Shown here: positions 1 through 11,190 of the stretch, piece after piece | Position numbering within the stretch: the first letter of the stretch is position 1 | Layout: each line of letters opens with the position of its first letter | Source: Phyto melanocephala | Taxonomy: Eukaryota > Arthropoda > Insecta > Diptera > Rhinophoridae | Assembly: GCA_941918925.1 (NCBI GenBank) | Contig: OW799237.1 | Location: 56,901,997-56,965,996, forward strand | DNA: 64,000 nucleotides | Reading direction: 5' to 3' | Notes under the pieces: model-generated | Told to the model about the DNA's origin: nothing | Databases searched by the model: none | What the model saw: the letters and a program-made list of their open reading frames with translations, nothing else | Program-made: the position numbers and the translations under genes

Positions 1-54
1 GTTGTGAAGGGTATGGAAGATTCGGCACGGCCGAATATAGCACAGTTACTTAAA
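1..54 (+). repeat. Dispersed repeat family B, 3' tail
   Basis: The window opens inside the 3' end of a repeat that recurs at least seven more times here. The tail carries the hairpin ATTCGGC-ACG-GCCGAAT, then 'atagca' and a CTTACTTG-like end. It matches the tail of the copy ending near 2145. The 5' part lies outside the window. Confidence 0.75.
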
Positions 55-1454
55 GTAAAAGCAAAAAAAAACAAATCCAATGTCAAAAAAAATATTGTAA
101 ATGATTTTAGAGCTAGTTTTTTTCCTGAATTTAAATCATTAACGCTGATTTAGAAACTTAACTTTATATTAATTGAAATTTCTTTTTTTTTTAATTAACT
201 ATGTATGTGTGTACATATGTAGATATATGTAAGGTAAATCCAAAGAAAGGAAAGTTTTAAGAATTAAATAAAAATAAATCCAAAGTCAAGAAAATGATAA
301 ACGATTTCCCACTTTCTAAGAAGATTTTTACTATTTTGCAACTTAATTCTGCTGTTTCAAAGTAAAGTTTTAAAAAACATTCACTTATAAAAAAGTGGCA
401 ACCTTGATCCTATAAATAGAAACAAGAGTAAAAGATAAAAAAAATTTTGGAAAACTAAAACACAAAATTTGAATAAAAAAGAAAAGCCTCTCAAAATGAG
501 CAAATAATGTTTCTTTTATTGTGTGCTGAGGTGAATTTTAAACAAAAATACTTCTATGTGTGACCAGATTACCGGCGGCGCTGGAGCTCAGCTGAAGCTC
601 GACCGATGGGCTTAGATCTTGCCGGATGCCTGTCACATTACGTACACAATACAAAAATCATACCAGCTATAAGTTATTAAATAGAAAATGGGGAACCTAG
701 TTAAGGGAAACTACTCCCAATTTAACGTGCACGCACATTTATGAGCGTCTATAACTTTGCAACCACAATCGTAAAAATTAAACAAAATTTTGTTATTAAT
801 TTTTTTTATTTTGAGAATCACAAACATGTCAAAAAGGTTTTTTCCAAACTATTTTCTAGAAGAAGAACATAACCTACTCAATTTGATGTATATCAAAAAA
901 AAAAAAACTAAAATTTTGTGAAAATGAGCGAGATTACTTAATTGTGAATAAGTTCGAAAGGAATCAATCGATTTTTATGATCGATATCTTATTTTGTTGC
1001 TATTGCATGTGGCTTTGCGATAAAGAAACAAATCTTTCGTTTTCGATTTTTCATGAGTTTTTGAAAACAAAAAAAATTGCTATTTTACCGTAAAAAATAT
1101 ATTTTTTGCTTTAGTTTTTTGCTATAACTCCGAAACTACTGATCCGATTGAAAAGCAATATATAAACGGATTAAATCTAAATCTATGTAAATCTAAATTT
1201 TTCCAAGTTTATTTTAATAACATTGGACTAACCTTTTTTGAATTATCATTAATTATGTGGAGAAACGTCTAAAAAAAATATTTAATTTTACTTTAAAATG
1301 TTTTTGAATTGAAAAACTTAACCATTTTTGCACTTAGGTAGGCATGATGCATCAAATCTATATAGTGGTTGTTAAAGCCCTTTTTTGCTGTTGATCTGTA
1401 AACGATTCACTATACTGAGCACTTTCAGCTTCTTACTTTATTGTTTATGTTTCA
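55..1454. other. AT-rich stretch without a recognisable gene
   Basis: I see no coding potential or intact repeat ends here. There is a short GC-richer island around 570-640 and long A or T runs elsewhere. It is probably old, decayed repeat DNA. Confidence 0.5.
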
Positions 1455-2145
1455 TTATACCCTTCACACAGTGAAAAAGGGTATATATAGGTTTGTCATT
1501 CCGTGTGAAATTTCTACAATTTTCATTTCCGGCCCCATAAAGTATATTTTTTCTGAAAGCTTATGAATAGGGGAGTCGATTAAGCTCTGTCAGTCTGTCC
1601 GTGTGTATGTTGAAATCAACTTTTTGATCGCCTGGACCCGGGTGAGGTATTAAAATATCAGAAATATTCGAAAGTAGATCGGTATTGAAAATCAGGAACA
1701 TCGGTACATAAACAACTGAGATATGAGCAAAAAACCTCGACCACCTCGATTTTTTTTTCACAAAAACAACATACATACATACAAACAAACAAATTTTTTT
1801 TTTAATTTTTTTTTTTATATTTTTTTTCTAATTTTTTTTATATTTTTTATTTTATATATTATTTGTATTTTTATTATTATTTCTTTTTTAATCTTTTTTT
1901 TGTTTTTAAATTTTTTTTTTTTGTTTTATATTTATTTTTTATATTAATTTTTTTTTTAAATTTTTTTTTTAACATACATACATACGTAAATTAATAATTT
2001 TACAATGGGATGTTTTTATATAATACATATGTATGTACGTATTTCATATTAGATGAATGGTGATACAAACTACTGTTATTGCATGACTACACGTTGTGAA
2101 GGGTATATAAGATTCGGCACGGCCGAATATAGCGCCCTTACTTGT
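1455..2145 (+). repeat. Dispersed repeat family B, full-length copy
   Basis: It starts with the short palindrome TTATACCCTTCACACAGTG, which folds onto GTGAAAAAGGGTATA. It runs through a conserved block ('tttgtcattccg', 'aagcttatgaatagg') and a T-rich stretch near 1790-1980. It ends in the same ATTCGGC/GCCGAAT hairpin followed by CTTACTTG. A 5' palindrome with a 3' hairpin suggests a non-autonomous rolling-circle or foldback-type element, but the superfamily is not established. Short open frames inside it are low-complexity artefacts. Confidence 0.75.
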
Positions 2146-2458
2146 TTTATTAGCACGTTGTTTTTTTCATTACTTTAAAGGAGTTTTTTATACACATATA
2201 TTGTTCTGTATAATATTGATATTCCGCTTTTGCTTGGTGCACATTACCAGTGATGATGTTTTAACTACATATTTAAAGACATTTCTTTTTTTAATAATTT
2301 TCTGCTGCAAGTGCTGCCATTTTTGTCGGAATATAAATTAAATGCAGAACATATAATTAGATATTAATGTAAAATCAAGCATGGGAGACTTTAATAATGG
2401 TATTATGACAATACTATAAAATGTACTTGGTAAAAGTTTTACATAAATAATTTAATTA

Positions 2459-2661
2459 ATAAAGGGTGCCCCGGTGGACTAGTCAGTAGTGTGCTAGTTT
2501 GGGGGTTGCGGGTTCGATTCCCGCCAGAAACACTGGACTTGTCTGCTTTTCTTCTCTCTTTTCTAATCTATTCTTACTTTTCTATTCAGGTATCACAAAG
2601 GGATTAATATAATGAACCCAAGAGAGCTGCACAACAGCTGCCTGTTCTACCTAACCTAACC
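2459..2661 (+). mobile_element. tRNA-derived SINE with target-site duplication
   Basis: A 5' tRNA-like head contains an A-box-like TGGACTAGTCAG and a perfect B box GGTTCGATTCC, the internal RNA polymerase III promoter. The 3' end is CTACCTAACCTAACC. The element is bracketed by an 11-bp direct repeat TAATTTAATTA (2448-2458 and 2662-2672), as expected for target-primed insertion. The CCTAACCTAAC tail resembles the 3' end of the LOA-like retrotransposon near 51055, suggesting that an element of that kind supplied the machinery. Confidence 0.78.
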
Positions 2662-2944
2662 TAATTTAATTACATATGCCTATAATTAGCTTATAATTAT
2701 TTAGGCATAAAATACAAAATGAATTTTAGGCTAACAAAATATTCGTATTTTCTTTTTGGCGTTGCCGAACTGTACAGACCTTATTAATGGGCTTTGACAC
2801 AAATCATATTGAACTGCTAAGCGACTGAACTATTGAACTAAAACAGCGACCTAGTAGCTGCTGAAGTAGAAAGAGCGCTAACCTTAAGAAGCTGATAAAC
2901 CAACTCTAAAAATATTACAATTATTTCAAAAATATTTAATATCA

Positions 2945-3830
2945 GCCACACTAGAATTTTGTGGGAAACTGGTCTCCAGGATTATGTTCAATGTCTTACG
3001 GACTCCATGGTCACAGAGATCAGTTTTGATAGGATACCTCCACTAATAATTCCGGATAGGGATTATTGGGTAGAATCCGACGGACTATATGAGGGGAGGT
3101 CTTACATAATTTACTGGTGACTGTAGTGTGTTCCAAGTGGCTGGCTAGGAGGTTACTCTATACATTGACTCTCAGGCGGCGCTCAGGGCCTTGAAGGGAC
3201 ATTATGTCAAATCTAGGCTGGACATGGTAAGGCCTCCGATAGGTTACTATTTTGGGCGTATTATGGCGTGGGTATCCGACAGGACTAATACGGCGTGGAG
3301 GAACAGGAGGGACTGCAAAGTGTCAAGGGCTTTATGGCCCAAGTTGAACTCAGCGGACTGTCCGTCCGGATTATTGAAGATGTGTGAGGATGAGGAGGAG
3401 CTAGAGGGTGTGGATCACATTGTCTTTCACTGCCCGAGGCTACAGAATCACAGGTTTGTGGTTAGGTAGACGATTCCACGATGAGTTGGGTGATGTTTCG
3501 GAGTACAAACTGGGTAATATCATCGGATTCATCATGGGGTCGGATGGCTGGTGAACATGCAATGAGGCTCGGAGGGAATCTGTATTTCTTTCTTCTATTA
3601 TATTTCCCTCTAACTATTTCTTATTTTCATTTACTATATCTTCAGCAACACTCTCTCTCCCCTTTTTTTCTAATCAATTCTCTATCATTCTTTTATAAAG
3701 CGAAACACAATGGACCATATGGGTCTCCGAGTGTGGGTGTTAGAAGTGCCTTTTGCTTCCTGCATCCTCCTTTCTTCCTCATGCATAGGTGTTTACCTCT
3801 ATCAATTGTTGTAGTTTTTATAAATTTGTT
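2945..3830 (+). pseudogene. LOA-like non-LTR retrotransposon, 3' remnant
   Basis: This is the decayed 3' end of a retrotransposon of the RNase H-bearing LOA/I-like group. An open stretch at 3160-3469 reads an RNase H piece (IDSQAALRALKG), then DRTNTAWRN and CKVSRALWP, then a C-terminal zinc-finger-like block (MCEDEEELEGVDHIVFHCP). The same blocks occur in order in the RT frame at 23477-25790 (DRTNTAW shared; CKVARLTWP). The catalytic RT is absent, and stops interrupt the frame before 3160 and after 3469. The 3' untranslated part appears to run to about 3830. Confidence 0.7.
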
Positions 3831-4159
3831 GTAATTTGTGTTTGCTTTTAAACTATAGCTAAATTTTTAACTAAAGGGTGGGTCATCTAACGTGTGTGAA
3901 GTTAAATATGCCGAGTTAAATATGTTTTGACGTAAGAACATATTTAACTTAGAAGTTAAATATGTTATGACGTAACGACATATTTAACTCAAAAGTTAAA
4001 TATGTTTCAACGTAACGATGTTATAAACAAAAATAAGATATTCTAAATTCAAAAACATCAAATTATAAAAAAAAAATAATAACAAAAATAATTTTTTTTA
4101 TAAATTTTTTTGTATATACATACATATAGAAATGTATTTGTGAATTTTTTAAAAATTTT

Positions 4160-4990
4160 TGAAATTTGCACTATGAGAAAATCATTGAATCTCTGAGGGA
4201 TTTTGGACATATTTGGGCAAACCCTTCGAGGTCACTCATATAGACCATATTGAAAAGGAGGACAATTGTTTGCTCTAATTAACTGTATAACTCACAATTC
4301 TGAATTGTATTTGTGAAAAATTTTTGCAAAATTTTTTAATCTCTGAGGGATTTTGGACATATTTGGGCAAACCCTTCGAGGTCACTCATATAGACCATAT
4401 GGAAAAGGAGGACAATTGTTTGCTCTAATTAACTGTATAACTCACAATTCTGAATTGTATTTGTGAATTTTTTTAAAAATTTTTAAAATTTGCACTATGA
4501 GAAAATCATTGAATCTCTGAGGGATTTTTGACATATTTGGGCAAACCCTTCGAGGTTACTCATATAGACCATATTGAAAAGGAAGACAATTGTTTGCTCT
4601 AATTACCTGTATAACTCAACATTCTGAATTATATATGTGATTTTTTTTTTAAATTTTTAAAATTTGCACCATGAGAAAATCATTGAATCTCTGAGGGATT
4701 TTTGACATATTTGGGCAAACCCTTCAAGGTCACTCATATAGACCATATGGAAAAGGAAGACAATTGTTTGCTCTAATTACCTGTATAACTCAACATTCTG
4801 AATTATATATGTGATTTTTTTTTTTAAATTTTTAAAATTTGCACTATGAGAAAATCATTGAATCTCTGAGGGATTTTTGACATATTTGGGCAAACCCTTC
4901 GAGGTTACTCATATAGACCATATTGAAAAGGAAGACAATTGTTTGCTCTAATTACCTGTATAACTCAACATTCTGAATTGTGTGGACATA
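4160..4990 (+). repeat. Left arm array of the foldback element, about 5 units
   Basis: About five direct copies of a unit containing 'atctctgagggattttggac', 'ttgggcaaacccttcgagg' and 'catatagaccatat'. Spacing is about 174 bp except one short unit near 4320, which lacks part of the sequence. The array runs into a small hairpin near 4980-5010, where orientation reverses. Confidence 0.88.
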
Positions 4991-7870
4991 TTTGGGTTTG
5001 CCCAAATATGTCCAAAATCCCTCAGAGATTCAATGATTTTCTCATAGTGAAAATTTTAAAAATTTTTTAAAAAATTCACAAATACAATTCAGAATTGTGA
5101 GTTATACAGGTAATTAGAGCAAACAATTGTCTTCCTTTTCAATATGGTCTATATGAGTGACCTCGAAGGGTTTGCCCAAATATGTCAAAAATCCCTCAGA
5201 GATTCAATGATTTTCTCATAGTGCAAATTTTAAAAATTTAAAAAAAAAATCACATATATAATTCAGAATGTTGAGTTATACAGGTAATTAGAGCAAACAA
5301 TTGTCTTCCTTTTCAATATGGTCTATATGAGTAACCTCGAAGGGTTTGCCCAAATATGTCAAAAATCCCTCAGAGATTCAATGATTTTCTCATAGTGCAA
5401 ATTTTAAAAATTTTTAAAAAAATTCACAAATACAATTCAGAATTGTGAGTTATACAGGTAATTAGAGCAAACAATTGTCCTCCTTTTCCATATGGTCTAT
5501 ATGAGTGACCTCGAAGGGTTTGCCCAAATATGTCCAAAATCCCTCAGAGATTCAATGATTTTCTCATAGTGCAAATTTTAAAAATTTTTAAAAAAATTCA
5601 CAAATACAATTCAGAATGGTGAGTTATACAGGTAATTAGAGCAAACAATTGTCTTCCTTTTCAATATGGTCTATATGAGTGACCTCGAAGGGTTTGCCCA
5701 AATATGTCCAAAATCCCTCAGAGATTCAATGATTTTCTCATAGTGCAAATTTTAAAAATTTTTAAAAAAATTCACAAATACAATTCAGAATTGTGAGTTA
5801 TACAGGTAATTAGAGCAAACAATTGTCCTCCTTTTCCATATGGTCTATATGAGTGACCTCGAAGGGTTTGCCCAAATATGTCAAAAATCCCTCAGAGATT
5901 CAATGATTTTCTCATAGTGCAAATTTTAAAAATTTTTAAAAAAATTCACAAATACAATTCAGAATTGTGAGTTATACAGGTAATTAGAGCAAACAATTGT
6001 CCTCCTTTTCCATATGGTCTATATGAGTGACCTCGAAGGGTTTGCCCAAATATGTCCAAAATCCCTCAGATTCAATGATTTTCTCATAGTGCAAATTTTA
6101 AAAATTTTTAAAAAAATTCACAAATACAATTCAGAATGGTGAGTTATACAGGTAATTAGAGCAAACAATTGTCTTCCTTTTCAATATGGTCTATATGAGT
6201 GACCTCGAAGGGTTTGCCCAAATATGTCCAAAATCCCTCAGAGATTCAATGATTTTCTCATAGTGCAAATTTTAAAAATTTTTAAAAAAATTCACAAATA
6301 CAATTCAGAATTGTGAGTTATACAGGTAATTAGAGCAAACAATTGTCCTCCTTTTCCATATGGTCTATATGAGTGACCTCGAAGGGTTTGCCCAAATATG
6401 TCAAAAATCCCTCAGAGATTCAATGATTTTCTCATAGTGCAAATTTTAAAAATTTTTAAAAAAATTCACAAATACAATTCAGAATTGTGAGTTATACAGG
6501 TAATTAGAGCAAACAATTGTCCTCCTTTTCCATATGGTCTATATGAGTGACCTCGAAGGGTTTGCCCAAATATGTCCAAAATCCCTCAGATTCAATGATT
6601 TTCTCATAGTGCAAATTTTAAAAATTTTTAAAAAAATTCACAAATACAATTCAGAATGGTGAGTTATACAGGTAATTAGAGCAAACAATTGTCTTCCTTT
6701 TCAATATGGTCTATATGAGTGACCTCGAAGGGTTTGCCCAAATATGTCCAAAATCCCTCAGAGATTCAATGATTTTCTCATAGTGCAAATTTTAAAAATT
6801 TTTAAAAAAATTCACAAATACAATTCAGAATTGTGAGTTATACAGGTAATTAGAGCAAACAATTGTCCTCCTTTTCCATATGGTCTATATGAGTGACCTC
6901 GAAGGGTTTGCCCAAATATGTCAAAAATCCCTCAGAGATTCAATGATTTTCTCATAGTGCAAATTTTAAAAATTTTTACAAAAATTCACAAATACAATTC
7001 AGAATTGTGAGTTATACAGGTAATTTGAGCAAACAATTGTCCTCCTTTTCCATATGGTCTATATGAGTGACCTCGAAGGGTTTTCCCAAATATGTCAAAA
7101 ATCCCTCAGAGATTCAATGATTTTCTCATAGTGCAAATTTTAAAAATTTTTAAAAAAATTCACAAATACAATTCAGAATGGTGAGTTATACAGGTAATTA
7201 GAGCAAACAATTGTCTTCCTTTTCAATATGGTCTATATGAGTGATCTCGAAGGGTTTGCCCAAATATGTCAAAAATCCCTCAGAGATTCAATGATTTTCT
7301 CATAGTGCAAATTTTAAAAATTTTTAAAAAAATTCACAAATACAATTCAGAATGGTGAGTTATACAGGTAATTAGAGCAAACAATTGTCTTCCTTTTCCA
7401 TATGGTCTATATGAGTGACCTCGAAGGGTTTGCCCAAATATGTCAAAAATCCGTCAGAGATTCAATGATTTTCTCATAGTGCAAATTTTAAAAATTTTTA
7501 AAAAAATTCACAAATACAATTCAGAATGGTGAGTTATACAGGTAATTAGAGCAAACAATTGTCTTCCTTTTCCATATGGTCTATATGAGTGACCTCGAAG
7601 GGTTTGCCCAAATATGTCAAAAATCCCTCAGAGATTCAATGATTTTCTCATAGTGCAAATTTTAAAAATTTTTAAAAAAATTCACAAATACAATTTAGAA
7701 TGGTGAGTTATACAGGTAATTAGAGCAAACAATTGTCTTCCTTTTCAATATGGTCTATATGAGTGACCTCGAAGGGTTTGCCCAAATATGTCAAAAATCC
7801 CTCAGAGATTCAATGATTTTCTCATAGTGCAAATTTCAAAAATTTTTTAAAAAATTCACAAATACAATTC
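4991..7870 (-). repeat. Right arm array of the foldback element, about 16 units
   Basis: The same unit in reverse orientation. The motif CCTCGAAGGG recurs near 5161, 5335, 5509, 5683, 5857, 6031 and on to about 7767, a period of about 174 bp. A higher-order pattern is visible: variant marks such as 'ctcagattcaatg' (4 bp lost) recur near 6066 and 6586, about 520 bp or three units apart. The right arm is about three times longer than the left. Confidence 0.88.
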
Positions 7871-8345
7871 TATATTTATGTATGTATATACAAAAAAAAT
7901 TATAAAAAAAATTATTTTTGTTATTAATTTTTTTATTATTTGATGTTTTTGAATAAAGAATATCTTATTTTTGTTTATAACATCGTTACGTTGAAACATA
8001 TTTAACTTTTGAGTTAAATATGTCGTTACGTCATAACATATTTAACTTCTAAGTTAAATATGTTCTTACGTCAAAACATATTTAACTCGGCATATTTAAC
8101 TTCACACACATGGTCATCTATCGGTATAAATATGAACCAGTGATTCTTTCGAACCTAGCAATAATTATGTCATTCTATTCAGTAATTTATCTCTGCTGAA
8201 CGTAATGTATCGATTTACGCTTGAGCAACTTTGGGATTTATTGGAAATTTATTTCCAAACCACAGACAATCTCCTGTGTTCTATATTTGAAGGAAATTAA
8301 ATCACTTGGAATTGCCACTGCATTGTTTTTATAAACAACACTACA

Positions 8346-8716
8346 ATGACAATTCCGAGAGATTTAATTTCACTCGGAATTGTTTGGATACAATTTCATT
8401 TAATTCGATGTTGGAAACACATGGTTGTTTTGACCTACTCTTGCATTACGAGCTTTAACTCCCTTCCTATTATTCCGGTTTCGCCCATTTTCAATACCAA
8501 ACAAACCTTGTGTATAAGAAATGTTCTGGCAAAATTTGAGCCCCCTAGCTTTTTCGGTCCGAACTCTACCGTGCTTCTAACAAACGAACGGACATAGCAA
8601 GATCGTCATAAAATTAAATTCCGAAACAGAAAATATATACTTTATGGGGTCTAAAGTGGATATTTTGATGTGTTACAAACGGAATGACAAAATTTTTTTG
8701 GTGGTGGGTACAAAAA
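8346..8716 (-). repeat. Dispersed repeat family A, fragment
   Basis: It contains conserved family A blocks (in reverse): 'cccattttcaataccaaa', 'agatcgtcataaaat', 'atactttatggggtc' and the terminal 'tttggtggtgggta'. These match the full copy at 58538-60638. It is truncated on the left. The 225 bases between the foldback element and this copy show no feature. Confidence 0.7.
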
Positions 8717-8919
8717 ACAAAAGGCGTAAATGCCCTTAAATCATGAAACAAACAAGCAGCCCACCACTGGCTTACAAATGTCACGCAACAACGTATGACA
8801 ATTCAATTTTATACAGAATTGTACGTTAGAACTACGGTTAGTAAGCTTTTGCATTGCTTCTCATATGCCAAAAACAAACAGTTGATACATTTTGTTACAG
8901 ATGCGCTCCACTAATTTAG

Positions 8920-9005
8920 CTAGTTGTGCCCTGTTCTAGCCACCAGTTAGGTAGCTAACTTATCTTATCGCTACCTAACTGGTTGCTAGAGCAGGACAAA
9001 ACTAG
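8920..9005. repeat. Small hairpin (possible MITE)
   Basis: Two 36-base arms form a near-perfect inverted repeat: 'ctagttgtgccctgttctag' with continuation, and its complement at 8970-9005. A loop of about 14 bases separates them. There is no coding content, and no clear target duplication was found. Confidence 0.6.
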
Positions 9006-9866
9006 TGATAATAGAAAGATAGTAATAAATAAAAAGGGTTGCTGTTGGTAAATTTCGATCTAACTCGTTGTGGTAAGATAATATGAAGAAAGGAAACATA
9101 TTAGTTACCGAATTCAATTAACTTAAAAACCTGGGAGTTAAATAGATGATATTTACAACCAACACGTAATCACCGATCAAAGAGTGCTGATGATGAAATC
9201 CGTAGCTGGTTTCGAAGATGCATTCCACTCGGCTAGTGTCGGTAAAACATACTTTTCCAGATTATTCTTTCATTATCACATTAAGAAAAAAATTCTTTGC
9301 AAAAAATAAGAATGTTTTAAAAAATTGAATAAAATAATTAAATAAACTATTCTGTTAACGTAGCAGTCAATGAGTGAGAGATATGTTAAGTTACCATGTT
9401 ACTTAGGTAAAATGATCAGAACAGAGCTAACGTTACACACATAGCAGAGTTCCTAATGGCTCAAAATTAAACGCAATGTTTTGTAAGAAATTAAAGATAT
9501 ATACACGCCAGCTCATTTAAATAACAACAACAAATTTATATGTTACTGCGAATTTTTAATCAACCAACCAAAACAAAAAGGTGCAATCATTTTTTTTTAG
9601 ATATTTTGTTTTATTGTTTATTATTATTATAGATTTTTTATCAGTTTTTGTAATTTATTTTTTAGAGTTTGAAAAAAAATCTGCTGGAAAACTAAGAAGA
9701 AAAAATAGTCCATTTGTATAACAACGGCAACGAAAAGTTTGAAAACATAAAAGTTATTCACTAAATTAGATTTTATTGTTAAGAACTATTTGGTTTGAAT
9801 TATTCTCTAATGTTTATTTATTTTTTTATTTAAAGTTTGGTAACCTAGCATCTAGGCCATAATCGG
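9006..9866. other. No gene seen
   Basis: AT-rich sequence between the hairpin and a transposase remnant. I find no splice-supported coding frame or repeat boundary. The part next to 9867 may be the 3' flank of the Tc1-like element. Confidence 0.4.
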
Positions 9867-10851
9867 CTAGTGGGTGTTTCCTAAATGGTGCTTAATAACC
9901 TCAAATATGCGACTTGGAATGGAATCGTAGAGTGTTTTAAGGTAATCTGAAAAAATCTCGTCCCAAGCGGTCTTGATTGCATTGGTCACCGATGTAACAT
10001 CTTCATATTGTTTACCTCCTTCATAAATTTTCCGTGAAAGCCATCCCCAGACGTTTTCCACTATGTTTAAGTCTGGTGGTCAGTCTATCAGCTTCACATT
10101 TTGGTCACTTATCCAGGCTTTTATCGCTCTGGTATTGTGTATCGGAGCGTTGTCCTGTTGAAAAATCCAACGCAAAGGTCCAATAATGTTACTGCATTCC
10201 GGAAAGGCTCGTTCCAGAATGTTTTTATATTGTTCTGCGTTCAGTTTTGTCGTTTTAAATTGTACTTAGTTTAATCTGGCCATAGTATGATACGTCACCC
10301 CATACCATAATTCCACCAATGCGAATGTACCGACGGCTTAATATTACTTCCTCTTTTCTAATGTCATGGTATAGAAGTTATACCCTTCAGGACCATCCAG
10401 CTTAAACTTCTTTTCGTCAAAAAAGACAACCGTGTGCCATTCGGAATTCCACGTCATATGAACTTTAGCAAAATCCAATAGTTTTTGTTTGTGAATGGGT
10501 TTAAAAACTGTTTTTTTTTTCATTCATTCTCTGAATATGCGGAGCACCCACAATCAAGCGCCGAACAGTCGAAATACTAGCAAAAGCTTCGGCTTTCGGC
10601 GCTATTTTTGGTATGGACTCAGAGGAATTAGATACAATTCTTAAAAGTGCACGCTTTTCTTTTGACGATAAGATACTTTCTGGTCTTCGTTTCATGTTTT
10701 TCCCATAGGAATTCCGATTTTTGATGTAATTGAAAACAACAAGAGCACTTCTGCCGATTTTCTCTCCAATTTTTTCAAAGGACAACTTTTGTTCAAAATA
10801 GACATCAATTTTTCCAATTTCTTCCGATGTCAATGGCTTTCCTCGTCCCAT
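9867..10851 (-). pseudogene. Tc1/Tc3-like transposase, inactivated
   Basis: Encodes a broken DDE transposase of the Tc1/mariner superfamily. The N-terminal part (10851 down to 10501) carries helix-turn-helix DNA-binding sequence (KPLTSEEIGKID...FEKIGEKIGRSA). The middle shows the first catalytic Asp in VVFFDEKKFKLDGPEG, the second in QQDNAPIHN, and the third acidic residue in IVENVWGWL. A TGA stop replaces a Trp codon just before PPDLN, and the spacing from the second Asp to the Glu reads about three residues short of the usual 34. The frame also shifts after the N-terminal block. The copy is dead. It abuts a fragment of the 542-aa gene family only about 17 bases upstream, so its own 5' end appears lost. 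Confidence 0.78.
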
Positions 10852-10867
10852 TTTAAAAGAGTTATTA

Positions 10868-11190
10868 TTTTATGTAATAAATATTTCTTCTGACCATTTT
10901 CTTTTGTACAGCTTTTCTATGTGCAACATGCCTTTGTGAAATCGTTCGCCATGTTCATTTAATACTGCCTCAATATTTTCATGTATTCGTAAACATTATA
11001 AAAGCTTCATAGGCAGAAATAAGTTTTAAAATTATTTCTTTATACTTTGTTGCTCTTTTGTTTCCCAAAACACCGTGACATACATTTACAAAAGCCGCCC
11101 ATCCATTATTTAAATTTATTTTTAAGGTTGCGTCCTTCATAAGTTCTCGTATAGGTGGATTTATAAGAATTCTTTCTTTTTGTTTGGTTT
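10868..11190 (-). pseudogene. C-terminal fragment of the 542-aa transposon protein family
   Basis: Read on the minus strand, this matches the C-terminal third of the protein encoded at 17146-18840. The order is PPIRELMKD, then VCHGVLGNKRATKYKEII, then, after a one-base frame shift and stop, NEHGERFHKGMLHIEKLY and a stop codon. The corresponding residues of the intact protein are GPDIRRLMKD, VIENVLGNH and DEHGERFHQ. The intron found after 'KEG' in the intact copy is absent or eroded here (KERILINPP). It is a clear but decayed third copy. Confidence 0.75.

Larger units (their letters stand above)
3890..8111. mobile_element. Foldback (FB-like) element, 4.2 kb, 9-bp target duplication
   Basis: The ends are long inverted repeats of more than 150 bp beginning A(C/T)GTGTGTGAAGTTAAATA; they contain several short copies of a motif around 'gttaaatatgt'. 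Between them lie two opposed tandem arrays of about 174-bp units. The element is flanked by a perfect 9-bp direct repeat GGTCATCTA (3881-3889 and 8112-8120). Long repeat-filled inverted arms with a 9-bp duplication are the hallmark of foldback elements related to the Mutator-like group. No transposase is encoded, so movement would need a protein supplied elsewhere. Confidence 0.88.

Noticed and set aside
1723..1947. Open frame rich in Phe/Ile at 1723-1947
   Set aside because: It is a translated poly-T tract of a dispersed repeat; no real protein composition.
1455..2145. Firm Helitron assignment for families A and B
   Set aside because: The 3' hairpin is suggestive, but the end reads CTTACTTG rather than CTRR, and the 5' end is a palindrome rather than TC.
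3890..8111. Regular repeats resembling a CRISPR array
   Set aside because: Units are about 174 bp and contiguous, without short repeats and unique spacers, and lie in an animal genome inside a foldback element.
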